DNA from: Gnetum montanum | Taxonomy: Eukaryota > Streptophyta > Gnetopsida > Gnetales > Gnetaceae | Direction of reading: 5' to 3' | Length of the DNA: 20,088 nucleotides | NCBI GenBank assembly: GCA_015680685.1 | Contig: MNCI01006908.1 | Location: forward strand, 65,703 to 85,790 | Shown here: positions 7,491 to 16,986 of the stretch, in pieces | How the letters are laid out: each line of letters opens with the position of its first letter | Position numbering within the stretch: position 1 is the first letter of the stretch | Position numbers and translations under genes: made by a program | The notes under the pieces: generated by a model | What the model was told of the DNA's origin: nothing | Database searches by the model: none | What the model saw: only the letters and a program-made list of their open reading frames with translations

Positions 7491-9396
7491 GGGTGTTAAA
7501 AAAATAAATAATGCAACCCATTCATTCAAGGTATGAGGATGAATATATTATTAAAAGAATTATTAAGTGTTTCCTAGAGTTGTTAATGCTTCATACAAGG
7601 CATACCAACCAAATGCATCAATCACTTAATTACTAATTGTGAATTTAGGTGAATCATTTATCCTAGGGCCCAAAAGGCATGTAATCAAAATCATAATTCA
7701 TGGGAGTTTATTTTATGAAAAGCAAATAAGCATACATGATCACACTCATGTATTTTTTTCGTCTTTTCCCAATTAAAAGAATATAGTTAGTAAATAAATG
7801 AGGCTAGTATATCAAAACAAGAATAAATGTATAATAAATTGCTTGCATAAGAGGAAAATCTAACTAGGACAAAATTTACAAGGCCTCATCATTAACTTTT
7901 GAGGACAATACTTTAAAAAAAATTCAATATTTCATAATGAACTATCCATAACTTACAATAGGAAGAAATTAACTGTGCATTTCAAGTAATTTTCTAGGTA
8001 CCATAACAAAAATTATCATGCACATCAAACAATGCAGAGTTATCTTAGCCATCAACTGTTACTATGATTCTATGTGATCATTGAGAGGCTGAAGATAAAA
8101 GGAAATGGTTACTACACATATGTTTATTTCTCAGTTGTTTCAAGGGGAAACTGTTATGTTTCTTTTTCAATACCCCATATATTAAATTTGATTCTTAACA
8201 CAATCCCTAATAGGTAGTTGGTATTGAACCATGTTTTCCTGTGACTTAAAGAACTTAGTCTCTGAAATTTCTTTAAATATGAAGGCAGAAACATGGGGAA
8301 TTAAATACAAGCTCTTCTTTCTAAAAAAACCTTTATTATAATTTCCTTTCTAACATGCATACAGGTGCAGAAAACTTGATAATCTGAAGTTTCCTTCTTT
8401 TTCCTACTAACTTGCACAAAGAACCTTACATAGACTACAAGTTGCGTGACAACTGGAAGCTTATAGTGTAAAGGGGATATCTATTTCTTTTTTCCATTTC
8501 CCTTTTTGATTTTTGTTAAAAAATAGAACAGAGGATGAATTTTAAAGGTGGGTGTCTTTTTCCTTTATATTGAAGGAAAGAAAACAGAGAGTAACAGCCA
8601 TCAATTACCTCCAAAGGCTAAGCCATTGTAGCCCACACAAGCGATCAACAGCTTTGGATAGAATGAAGGGGGACATCCATTAATCATGATCACAAAATTA
8701 TGAAATATCAAGTGCACATGACAAACAAAAAACCCACCTCATATGCCTAATGCATTCATGCACCCTTCCATCAAATCCATGTATTACAAAAGATCCCATG
8801 CATGCCTCACAATTCACAAGAAATCCCACATGTCCACATGAAATAATCCTTAAATTGTCTAAGCTAAAACAACAGACACCCATTAATAATTAAGATGCAA
8901 CAACAGTTTGGAATACACACCTCTATAATTGGGCTGTTTCAACTTGGAGAAGAAAAACACACTTCAGGCTTGGGTTGATGTTCAGCCAGAAGCCTTTAAA
9001 AAAATCAGGTCATAGTAGCACCAAAAATCAGCCATCAAAGTTCAACAAAAGAGTCTCACATGGGTCAGGTTTAGTTGGAAACAGCCTCCAAAAATGGCCC
9101 AGCAGCTCCTCAAGTATACAAGAAAAGCCAAAAATAAGCAAGGAGCAGCCTCACGCATCTCCTCTCTCCCTCTTCCTTCCTTCTCAAACTAGCATGGTCT
9201 TTCCCACTTGGCAAAAAGGTAAAAACAAGAGCAAAGGCCCCAAGGCTTGGGCAAGGACATTGACCTACATTTTATTATTATGATTGGTTTTCACTCTCTG
9301 TATGTATTGTCACTATATATTTCTATATCCAATATACATCTGCAAGAGACGTTGGGATTAAATGCTAACATCCTTTTCCTTTCTAATTTTTCTCAG
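7491..9396. other. AT-rich non-coding stretch upstream of the TERC exons
   Basis: About 1.9 kb of AT-rich sequence ending in a good splice acceptor (TTCTAATTTTTCTCAG at 9381-9396). Short open frames at 8698-8883 (minus) and 8975-9283 (plus) match nothing I recognise. It is probably intron. No promoter or first exon could be identified. Confidence 0.6.
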
Positions 9397-9484
9397 ATAT
9401 CTTCTGGAGCAAAGTTTATCCGTTGACAATCTGTTTGTGTTTATCTTAATCTTCAAGTACTTCAAAGTACCCCTTATGTATCAG
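9397..9484 (+). CDS. TERC: TERC exon encoding the SVDNLFVF membrane helix
   Basis: It follows acceptor TTTTTCTCAG. Its first base A completes a codon split with the missing upstream exon (Gly in relatives), then 29 codons run from YLLEQSLSVDNL to PLMYQ. The donor is GTTTGT at 9485. Confidence 0.9.
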
Positions 9485-10179
9485 GTTTGTTACACTTTAT
9501 TAAATTTTTATTGGGGAAATTTTTTGATGGCCAAATGAACGATGAGTATGATATGCGAATCTACTTACAGTTAACGTTTGCAGCATGACAGGATTAAGAA
9601 CAATTTTATTTTATTTTTTCATTTTGTCAATACACTCTTCTTAATTATTTTATATATTTTTTGTATTCTTTTCATTGTCTTGTCAGACTCGTGTTCTTTC
9701 ATATGGCATTGCTGGTGCAATAATCTTCCGTGCATCAATGATTTTGCTTGGAGCAGCAACTTTGCAGGTAATTCATTAGATTTCATAACACTGACAAATC
9801 TCTCTTACATGCAAGCTGATTTATACGTTATAGATTTCATTTTACCTTTTTTGATTCTGTATGTTACAGCAAGCATTAATTGCTATATTTTCTGCAGAGA
9901 TTTGAAGTAGTGAATTTATTTCTGGCAGGAATACTTCTATATTCATCCTCAAAGGTATGTTTATTCCTCCCAATCTTAATTTTTTGTATATTAGATAACT
10001 TTGATTTGCTTTGGCAGTAGTATCCTCAATGCAACCTCTTAAAAATAAAGAAATCTTATAATTCTGTATGTTGATTGCTAGTATTTTCATGCAGTTATTC
10101 ATCGAAGCAGATGACGAAGAGGAAGATTTGTCAAATAACTTCATTGTAAAGCTATGCAAGAGTTTCATTCCTGTGACAC
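9397..10179 (+). CDS. TERC: TERC, thylakoid membrane protein of the TerC family (internal exons only)
   Basis: Four exons join in frame: 9397-9484, 9687-9767, 9898-9954 and 10095-10179. The introns between them are 202, 130 and 140 bp, all GT-AG. The joined product is about 103 residues without a stop: YLLEQSLSVDNLFVF, ILIFKYFKVPLMYQ, TRVLSYGIAGAIIF, RFEVVNLFLAGILLYSS, an acidic loop EADDEEEDLSNNFIVK and FIPVT. This is the centre of plant TERC, an integral thylakoid protein needed for thylakoid biogenesis and membrane-protein insertion. The Asp in SVDNLF is a family hallmark inside a membrane helix. The transit peptide, first helices and the C-terminal half (with ELSDIAFAVDS in relatives) are not in the window. 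Open frames and clean splice sites argue for a living gene, but a fragmentary duplicate cannot be excluded. Confidence 0.9.
9687..9767 (+). CDS. TERC: TERC exon encoding VLSYGIAGAIIF
   Basis: 27 codons in phase 0, from TRVLSYGIAGAIIF to LLGAATLQ. Acceptor TTGTCAG, donor GTAATT. It encodes most of one membrane helix. Confidence 0.9.
9898..9954 (+). CDS. TERC: TERC exon encoding RFEVVNLFLAGILLYSS
   Basis: A 57-bp, 19-codon exon in phase 0. Acceptor TTTTCTGCAG, donor GTATGT. It encodes the next membrane helix. Confidence 0.9.
10095..10179 (+). CDS. TERC: TERC exon encoding the acidic stromal or lumenal loop
   Basis: 28 codons plus one base, from LFIEADDEEEDLSNNF to SFIPVT. Acceptor TTTCATGCAG, donor GTAATG at 10180. 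The frame stays open past the donor to 10271, but that extension does not resemble the family, so the donor is preferred. Confidence 0.88.
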
Positions 10180-10502
10180 GTAATGTCCTTAATGAATTCC
10201 TATTTGGAAAGCAGATTCAAAGCTATTTCAATGTAGACATAATAAAAAACCCTGCATATTTATTTATATAAAATTTTTTTGGGTGTGTATCAATAGCTCA
10301 GGGTACATCTTAAATTAAAAACACTTTTTAGCCGTTGCAGTAAACTTCTTGTGCTGTTGAAAACTAAGGAAAGATAAACATGTACATCTGAATCTCCCAC
10401 TTTTATTTGCATAGTTCACATGGGTAATTCTAGGATGGGTAGGACCCAATATAACATTAGGTTGGCCTCTTTATAAATTTTCAGTTGATTGTACAATAAA
10501 TA

Positions 10503-10610
10503 TGAAGTGTTAGCTTAATGATAAGATTCTTGATTTAGAAGCTCTAAGTCATAGGTTTGACATTGGTGGGCAATGCTGAGCTATAAAGTTGTAATTTGAC
10601 TATACATCTT
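10503..10610 (+). repeat. tRNA-derived SINE-like head interrupted by LINE C
   Basis: TAGCTTAATGA at 10511-10521 fits an RNA polymerase III A box (TRGCNNARYNG). GGTTTGACATT at 10554-10564 fits the B box (GGTTCGANTCC) with a few changes. The 32-bp spacing is what a tRNA has. The rest does not fold as a normal tRNA, so a SINE head is more likely than a gene. LINE C is inserted about 45 bp after the B box, and the sequence resumes at 16665. Confidence 0.42.
10595..10610 (+). repeat. Target-site duplication of LINE C, left copy
   Basis: TTTGACTATACATCTT is identical to 16649-16664 (16 of 16). The left copy runs directly into the T run that is the minus-strand poly(A) tail. The edge within the T run is uncertain by a few bases. 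Confidence 0.93.
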
Positions 10611-11033
10611 TTTTTTTTTTGGAGAAAATGTTCGGTATTAAATTACTGCAAAGGTCAAATAAAAGTTACAATTCAGGGCCACCAGCAAGTGGCCAATTGG
10701 ACCAACCTACAAGAACGGGGAAAACAGACACCCCCAACCCCAGTCCGGCCGGTCTAGATCCAAATGGACCCTAGAGATTTGCCAAAGGGCGACACCAACC
10801 CCCGACCCCTGCACCAAGATGCAATAGACACACAACACTCAATGAAACAAAGGTCAAACTGGCCAAGAGGAAACCAACTAGAAACACACCCCCACCGATA
10901 GGTGGGACCCAAAATGCAAACGGGGCCTAGGAGACCCCAGAGCCACTACAAGAGCCTAGGCAGCATGTGACATTCACATTGCAGGTGCTTGAAATAGTGG
11001 AGGATATCCAAGGTATTGCGATGCAACTCAGAG
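10611..11033 (-). other. 3' end and poly(A) tail of LINE C
   Basis: The minus strand runs from the J-like domain through weakly coding or untranslated sequence to TTTAATACCGAACATTTTCT, then CC and poly(A). This end resembles that of copy B. No AATAAA signal was noted. Confidence 0.6.
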
Positions 11034-11212
11034 CCCATGAAACTAGCCGCCTGCTAGAACTCCTGCAAAGTAGCCTCACGACGACCTTGCTTCTTAGTTG
11101 ACCCCCCACCGTTTGGGTGGAAACGCGTAGACGTATGGTGGATGTGCTGCCTGAGAGCCACCCAAGAGCACTCACAATTTATGCCTAGCACAACATATGG
11201 GCATCTCCCCTC
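11034..11212 (-). pseudogene. J-domain-like C-terminal module of LINE copy C
   Basis: The minus strand reads GRCPYVVLGINCECSW, then ALRQHIHHTSTRF, then HPN (11111-11119) in place of HPD, GGG, a helix STKKQGRREATLQEF, one TAG, and QAASFMG. From LG to the HPD position there are 21 residues, as in copies A and D1 and in true J domains. The Asp of HPD is Asn, a change known to abolish Hsp70 stimulation in J proteins (GAC to AAC, a G-to-A change). The module sits at the C-terminus, right after the coiled coil. Confidence 0.58.
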
Positions 11213-11660
11213 ATGAAGCCATTGTCGCATGCTCTGTTCATGCTCCCTATCCAGCTACCGTTGTCGCTGTCTCTCTTCTTCTTGCTCCTGAGCCTATTGC
11301 GCATGCTCCATCTGCTCCCATTCCTTGCGCGCTGCTTCCTTTTGTAGCAGCTCCTCATGAACCTGGTTGTGGAGCTCGTCCACCATCCAGGGACAAGACC
11401 TCTTCGCAAGCAGGGCCTACTGCCGAAGTAGCTCCTGCTCTCGTTTGTGGAAATGGGTCTCCAAGTCGGCTTGTGCCCATAGGATGGTTTCCTCCCATCG
11501 GGCCCCCAAGCCTGCCGCTCCTTTGCCCAAGTTGCGGCCGTCGCCTCCTTCGCAACACAAATTGAGCTTCACTGCAAGCAACACATCCCTTCCAAACTCC
11601 TCGGGTGGAAACACATCCTCCATGATCATAGGGCCCGAAGTGGTCAACTCCTAAAGGTCG
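11213..11660 (-). pseudogene. Coiled-coil segment of LINE copy C
   Basis: The minus strand reads, in pieces, MTTSGPMIMEDVFPPEEFG, a linker, ETHFHKREQELLRQ-stop-ALLA, VDELHNQVHEELLQKEAARK, EWEQMEHAQ, then an acidic/basic stretch DREHEQSMRQWLHEGRC that leads into the J-like module. Abundant Glu, Gln, Arg and Leu in heptad-like order indicate a coiled coil, aligned with that of copy A (METHFHEQEQEIIR). The plus-strand open frames here (for example 11197-11565) are antisense shadows. Confidence 0.55.
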
Positions 11661-11844
11661 GCCCACTTCTGTGTGTAGACCACCACATGAGTCAAACCAA
11701 CCTCGAACCAGGAAGAGCTAGAAGGACCCACCATCGGCTATGCCTCCGCCACCCCTCGCCAAAGGGCTAAACTAAGCTCGGAATGGCACCTCCTCTTTCG
11801 CTATCACAAGACAACCAAGAAGAAGTGGGATTGGTTGACTTTGA

Positions 11845-12310
11845 GCCCGGATTTCAAGCATTTTAGGAATGCAAAGTGTGTACCTTGAAGCTTTGACCCA
11901 TTGCTAGACTAGACAAAGAAACAGTTGACCAACTCAATAGCTTGACCCCAAACTGGTGGCAAAGAAGATTTGGGCACTTGTTGCCTTTGTGTACGTGGCA
12001 CTGGCCCATCAAAGAATAGGTTAGCATTATGTAACCCTTAGGCTGTGGGCAAAATAATTTCGGGATATGCCTGGGCCCCAGATACCTAGTGATCATTGTC
12101 TCTATCAACGTGATTTCCACGCCCCGAAACTTTGTCCAGTCATCTAGCTAGTTTGTGAAAAAGGTGTCATTAGGGAGGGTTGGGTCACCTATCAGCCATG
12201 GGAGGATAGAATCATACCCACATCGCTTGACCAACCCCCAAAGGTTGGTGTGAGCATGGAACATTGCACAGTCTGGCTCGTACATTGGCATTACTCCCAT
12301 TGCCATCACA
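11845..12310 (-). pseudogene. Plant-transposon-protein-like domain of LINE copy C
   Basis: From about 12305 the minus strand reads GVMPMYEPDC, LWGLVKRCGYDSILPWLIG, LPNDTFFTN, KFRGVEITLIETMITRYLG. After a frameshift it reads PEIILPTA, FFDGPVPRTQRQQVPKSSLP, PVWGQAIELVNCFFV and GSKLQGTHFAFLKCLKSG. The match to copy A (RCLG, GEIILP, FFNGLVPRTQSRQVPKSSLP) is strong, so the two are close relatives. It begins directly after zf-RVT, which shows that it is part of the ORF2 read-through and not a separate element. Confidence 0.6.
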
Positions 12311-12367
12311 ATTTCCGCCCATGCTCTTTTGGCCTAGGAAACCACCTGCACAGGGGGGCATGCGTTG

Positions 12368-12700
12368 CTATTGAAAAAATTTATGATTTCGGACTTTCCA
12401 TGCTTCCCATAGAAGCAATGTGGCCTTGGAGTTTCTCGAGAGTAGTAGAGAGGTAAGCCATCCTGTTGCGTGCCATGTGTCTTGCATATAAGGGCACTGG
12501 AAAGCGAAGTGGAGGATGGTTTTAGGGCCACCCTCGTAGAGAGGGCATGTGGTGTCAATGTTTAGGCCACACATCCTTAAATTTGCCCGAATTGGCAAGG
12601 CATTGCTTTTGAGGAGCCATAGAAAAATCTTTATTTTTTGTGGTAATCGTCCTTGCCAGACCTGCCTCCAATCATGTACTGGCAGGTACATTGATTGCAT
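12368..12700 (-). pseudogene. zf-RVT zinc-binding domain of LINE copy C
   Basis: About 110 open residues on the minus strand: DWRQVWQGRLPQKIKIFLWL, a Leu-rich helix, TTCPLYEGGPKTILHFAFQC, and WEAWKVRNHKFFQ at the end. This is the standard zf-RVT layout, but the C-x2-C pair is C-x2-Y, so zinc binding is probably lost. Copy A keeps the Cys. Confidence 0.85.
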
Positions 12701-13010
12701 GAGCTAGCGCGGTGTTAGTTCCAACCACCCCCGCTGTTCCATGTGTTGTGCATGGGTGCAAAGTGTCCGCCATGGCCTCGAGTTATCCACCCCCATTTGC
12801 CACCTGACATATTTTTTGCTCATTATCCAAACCCATTGCGCAGTCCCCACACCCTAGTGGGTGAAAAATAAAAGTAGTCATTGTTGTCCAATTGTCAGTT
12901 TGTCTTCGAAACTGGAGATGCCTAGACCCCCCACTTCTTGAGAGTGCACAATCTGGTCCCACCCAACTAGGTGTAACTTGCTCCCACCTTTGCTACCTGA
13001 CCATAATAAA

Positions 13011-14345
13011 TTACAAATGAGTTGAATAATGGCCTGGATCACGACTTCCCGGGTGGGGGGGGGGGGTTGGTTGCAACAATGGCCATGAAGTGTGCCATTG
13101 GCGTGAGCACCTCAGACGCCAGCACCAATTGCCCTTTTTGAGTAAGAAATCGGTTAGCCCAATGTCCCACCCGACCTTTGATTTTTTTAGAATTGTTCCC
13201 CAAGCCGCACAACATTCCCAGGCAAAGAGCGGGATACCAAGATAGGAATCTTGAGCTGTCCTAGGAGGGAACCCCAATATTTGCATGACCCAACCCTTAA
13301 CCTGTGCATCCACATTGAGGAAGTAGGCAGATGACTTTTCTCGGTTCACCACCAGGCCAAGCTCATCCACCATCAATGCAAGTGCTTGGTTAATATAGCA
13401 TGCCTGTGGGACCTTGGCCTGATTGAGAAGCATCGTTCCATTGACATAATGTTTAACAAGACACTCAACACCCGCGACCATCAGGCCCCCCACCCTTGCA
13501 GCCTTGCAATAGTACTTTAGCAAGTCCATAGTGATGGTAAAGAGCAACGGTGAAAGAGGGTCCTCCTACCTCAATCCCCTGCCGGGGGACGAGAAACCCC
13601 AAAGCTAATCCCCCACGTCGAAGGAAAATGTGGCCGACGATTGCAGGTGGATGCATAAGCAGATGAATTTTAGGTCAAACCCTTTCTACATCATAATGGT
13701 GGTAAGCGCCTCCCAGCTAACCATGTCGTAGGCCTTCACGATGTCCAACTTGAGACACAATCTAGGGAAATTCGAAAGATGCAGGGAGTGGAGGAGTTCC
13801 TGCATGAGGAGCACCTGGTCCTATAGGACTTGCCTTTGAACAAACCTTGTTTGGTGATCTTGACAAGTTTTGGCATGATGGGACCAACCTTCAAACAAGC
13901 ATCTTGGAGAAAATTTGGACCAACATGTTGTAGACCCCAATGGGTTGAAAGTGAGTTGGAGACAAGGCATCAACACATTTGGGGATGCAGACAATTTGTG
14001 AGTAGATCTCGCGATGGACCTGTCGTCTGGCCAGCATCAGGTTGAAAGCATTGAGAACATTGGGCCCCACAATATCAAAAAATTCCTTAAAGAACTCAAG
14101 GCTCCAACCATTAGGACTAGGCGCCTTCCCTCTCAGCATAGAACCAATAGTCTCTTTCAACTCCTGCCAAGTAAACGAAACTAGCAACCGAGCATTGTTG
14201 CCTTCCTCCAACACCCGTGGGACCTGCACTGAGATCGGTATTGTGGGCTGCTTTGCCCAAATTGCTCCCCAATACATCGCTAACTCATGGGTGACATCTT
14301 TTGGATCATCCACCAGAACCCCATCATCTGTTAACATCACCTATT
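13011..14345 (-). pseudogene. Reverse transcriptase domain of LINE copy C
   Basis: The first half (14340-13891) is open: WQELKETIGSMLRGKAPSPN, GWSLEFFKEFFDIVGPN, LARRQVHREI, IVCIPK and HFQPIGVYNMLVQIFSKML, the finger region of an L1-type RT. The middle (13890-13548) is broken by frameshifts but still shows pieces of the PKLV and LDIV-type motifs. The second half (13547-13011) is open again with MDLLKYYCKA, HYVNGTMLL, DSYLGIPL and the thumb. The catalytic YVDD/YADD of copies A and D2 is YVNG here, so both aspartates are gone and the enzyme is dead regardless of the frameshifts. Confidence 0.87.
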
Positions 14346-14559
14346 GTTGACCCATCCCACAAGACTTGGCTATAGCAAAAAAGAATTTTGTTGGTCTGTC
14401 ACCCTCCCTGAGCCACCTAAGCTGTGATCGCTGTTTCCAATAGATTTCCTGTTCCAAGTCAAGCACTTGCAACTGCATCAGAATGTTCATTTCCTCATCC
14501 TACAGATCCTCACCAACCTCTTACTGGTTCTACACCTGGGCCAGCCTGGACCTAATGTA

Positions 14560-15437
14560 TGGTCGGTCTGAAATGAAAATTTATCTTGCACTGCCATGGA
14601 TTTGATAGCCCACTTTAAGTGTAGGAGGCCCTCTTGAAGAAAATTCCTAGGGTCCCCTTGGTAAGATCGATAGTCTGCCTAGATGTCTTTGACCAAGGGG
14701 TGCAACCATGGCTTGAGCAACTAGGATGCTTCAAAATGAAATGACCATGAAGCCTGCTTCCATGGGGGCCCAAGGCAGCAAATGAGCGACCAGTGATCTG
14801 AGGTGACCCGCTCCTATCTTGTAACTTGCACATCCAGCCGTAGAAGGAGCTTTGAGCTGATCCAAACCCGATCGATTCTAGATAGGACTCGATTAGCACC
14901 TTTACGCCTATTGCTCCACGTAAATTGACAGTTCTCAATCTCTAGGTCAACTAGTGAGTGTGATGTCAGGAAGTGCTAAAACTCTTGGGCCCCCAGGGGG
15001 TAGGCACAACTTGTGCTTGATTTTTTCCAGGAGTGAAGCCACTAATTGAAATCCTCGACAATGAGCCATGCCCGTTGATCAGGGACCAGTGCTGCTACCC
15101 TCTCCAGCTCCAACAAACGCAGCTCCCAAGTCTGGGCCCCATAGAAGTTTATCAACCACAAGCTCAGGGAAGGTATGTGAACAATAAGACCCCATTGCGA
15201 CGAATCAACTAACAAAATTTCAAGTTGCGCCAAGATGGCCAAGCCCCTTGCACACACCATGTAGGGCCTCTGGTGCACCTTCCACCCATCCCATTGCATG
15301 TTGAAGGCCTCTAATGCCTGTAGTTTGGTTTTCTACAGGCATACAATATCGCAATTCTTAGTGTGCGCAATCTATCGCAAGGTATTTCTTTTATAGGGCG
15401 TACCCTGTCCCCTACAGTTCCACGACAAGAGCTTCAT
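14560..15437 (-). pseudogene. AP-type endonuclease domain at the start of ORF2, LINE copy C
   Basis: ORF2 most likely starts at ATG 15437 (minus): MKLLSWNCRGQGTPYKRNTL, the classic N-terminus of plant L1 endonucleases (SWNCRG). The same frame continues through KNCDIVCL-stop-KTKL (QETKL in relatives), LINFYG and WLIVEDFN (usually GDFN). SDHWS follows near residue 213 (14790-14801), the catalytic Asp-His. Up to 15042 all three in-frame stops are TAG (15372-15374, 15333-15335, 15042-15044), and the second replaces a family Gln. Endonucleases of this type nick the target DNA to prime reverse transcription. The first Gly of GDFN is Glu here. Confidence 0.87.
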
Positions 15438-15789
15438 GCGTGATTGGTAGAGCGTCATTGGTAGACCTCTCGCAAGGTCTACTGTAAACCCAAATCAATA
15501 CTCTGCCTTGCTTGCTTATCCTGCACCAGCAGCTTGGAGGGGTGCCTAGCCAGCCCCTCATTGGTGACACCTGAAAGTAGCTGGAATCTTTTGATTGTGG
15601 ATAGGCCTCCTTGGGCTTCTACAGCTTTGAGCTCCCCCGAACAACATTAACCCAATTGGCTAGTGGGGGAAGCTTGATCCCTGACACAGTTGGTGTGATT
15701 GAGGGTGGGGAAACAAAAGATGAGCTGCATGCCCCCTTCGGCCGTAGCTGGGGAGGAGCAAGAGGCAATGCCAGCGTCTGTCCCTTTTG

Positions 15790-16621
15790 CCTCACGACCA
15801 CCCAACCCCTGCCCCCGGCCTCCACCCTAGGCCCACGTGCCACATCATTTGCCTATCGTTTTCCACACACCGAACCCTACAATCAATCTCACGGTGGCCA
15901 TTTTTCCCACAGAGAGAGCACCCCCTCCAGGTCCATGGTGCTTTCTCTACCAGTTGCTTAGTCTCCAGATTTTCAAACTCTGCCCGAAGCCATTCCTTGC
16001 CTCCATGGAGCTCGAGTATGACCTCCTTGACCAAGTCCTTTGGGGACAAGGCCTGCCACATGTAGAACCAGGCAAAGCCCATTCGTTCCATTGAGTACAT
16101 CACCTTGTTGAAGGTGATAAACTCCCCAAAAAACCCCACAATATGCCTCAGAAAGTCCAAGCTGCACATCTCTGATGGGATCCTAGAGACGCACACCCAG
16201 ACTGGCATGCAAGCGAACTCTTGATGCACCCCCAGCTGCCAATGTGTAAGAGCCAGCTCTCTGGCACTGTAAAACCATGGCCCACCCTAAAAGACCGTAT
16301 CGCATTCCTCCACCTTCTTGAAAATGAACAAAAGTAGGTCATTTGAGAAACTTTGCACTTCCACCTCTCCAATCCCCCAGACCTCCATCGTCCACCTATG
16401 GATGAGATCTAGCTTAGGTCAGTCTCTAGCGGACATGAAACGCCCTATTAGGCTACATTACATAGTCCACAACCCCTCCGCCGGTGGGCCACTGACATGC
16501 AGGCATAGTACATCGTCTGAGCAGGAGCGCTCCTCAATGCCCCCATCCACCAACCTTGCCCTTCTATAGCACACCCCTTTGGGCCAGCCACCCATGCACT
16601 AGGCTGCATGGACTCCCCCAT
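15790..16621 (-). pseudogene. ORF1: DUF4283-like domain plus CCHC zinc knuckle, LINE copy C
   Basis: The first ATG (16621) opens a short frame, MGESMQPSAWVAGPKGC, that ends in a stop. After a frameshift the minus strand reads RFMSARD, FSNDLLLFIFKKVEECDTVF, a TAG at 16287-16289, then GGPWFYSARELALTHWQLG, MPVWVCVSRIPSEM, a linker, and CSLCGKNGHREIDC at 15879-15920 (C-x2-C-x4-H-x4-C). A DUF4283 domain followed by a CCHC knuckle is the usual ORF1 of plant L1-type LINEs. It acts as the RNA-binding partner of ORF2 in the RNP. The frame closes with TGA just after 15792. Sequence from there to the ORF2 start at 15437 is poorly conserved. Confidence 0.82.
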
Positions 16622-16648
16622 AACGGCACTAGTGCCATCTGCAACATC

Positions 16649-16664
16649 TTTGACTATACATCTT
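16649..16664 (+). repeat. Target-site duplication of LINE C, right copy
   Basis: TTTGACTATACATCTT repeats the bases at 10595-10610 without mismatch. Flanking bases differ (C versus A on the left), so the duplication is exactly 16 bp. It marks the 5' end of LINE C. Confidence 0.93.
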
Positions 16665-16925
16665 GGGGTCTACCTATATTTCAATTATTTCAGGTTTCAA
16701 CAAAAATAAAAACCCACCTCCTTGCATATTATTTATTTACAAGATGTTTCAAATCACATACTAGATTCATCATCAGTTGCAATTGATTTTTCAAGGATTA
16801 TAGAGAGAATAAATAGCATTACAATTAATGGCTAGTTGAGATGTAGTAGACAATAGTTAATTTGAAAACAATAAAAATGATTAGTTGTAGGGAATAAATT
16901 TTTTTTAAAAATAAAGACAACCATG
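16665..16925. other. AT-rich sequence between LINE C and copy D1
   Basis: Continuation of the pre-insertion sequence that stops at 10594, probably TERC intron or 3' flank. I see no exon or other element. Confidence 0.55.
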
Positions 16926-16986
16926 AGTGCCACCTACTTTTGAACCAAACTACTCCGAATTTTAGGCCAATGAAGGCCTCTAGGCT

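Larger units (their letters stand above)
10611..16648 (-). mobile_element. LINE copy C: full-length non-LTR retrotransposon antisense to TERC
   Basis: About 6.04 kb bounded by a perfect 16-bp target-site duplication, with a poly(A) tail (T run 10609-10620 on plus). On the minus strand it holds ORF1 (DUF4283-like, CCHC), ORF2 (endonuclease, reverse transcriptase, zf-RVT) and a 3' extension with transposon-protein-like, coiled-coil and J-like modules. The 5' end begins at 16648, with a first usable ATG at 16621. It is of the plant L1 type by ORF1 and endonuclease features. Instead of the RNase H domain that some plant L1s carry at the 3' end, it has the extension. Many stops, frameshifts and a broken RT active site make it inactive. 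It lies downstream of the TERC exons, probably in the next intron. Confidence 0.93.

Noticed and set aside
5800-7520. Target-site duplication for LINE B
   Set aside because: Only a 7-bp GTAGGGT match near the two sides, not at the right distance. Too weak to call.
8698-9283. Small open frames on both strands upstream of TERC, and a possible solo LTR
   Set aside because: No recognisable protein family. I could not find matching ends or a target-site duplication for an LTR.
9578-9910. Plus-strand open frame of 110 codons
   Set aside because: It lies in a different frame from the TERC exon it overlaps (9687-9767) and is mostly intron. The spliced TERC model explains the coding signal.
9842-10168. 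Minus-strand open frame of 108 codons
   Set aside because: It is antisense to two TERC exons whose plus-strand products match the TerC family.
10095-10271. TERC ending by read-through at the TAA near 10271
   Set aside because: Residues after 10179 do not resemble the family and a GTAATG donor is present. Relatives continue for about 100 more residues.
10503-10575. A functional tRNA gene
   Set aside because: A and B boxes are present but I could not form a proper acceptor stem or cloverleaf. A SINE head is more likely.
11197-11654. Plus-strand open frames of 122 and 95 codons
   Set aside because: They are antisense shadows of the coiled coil in LINE C.
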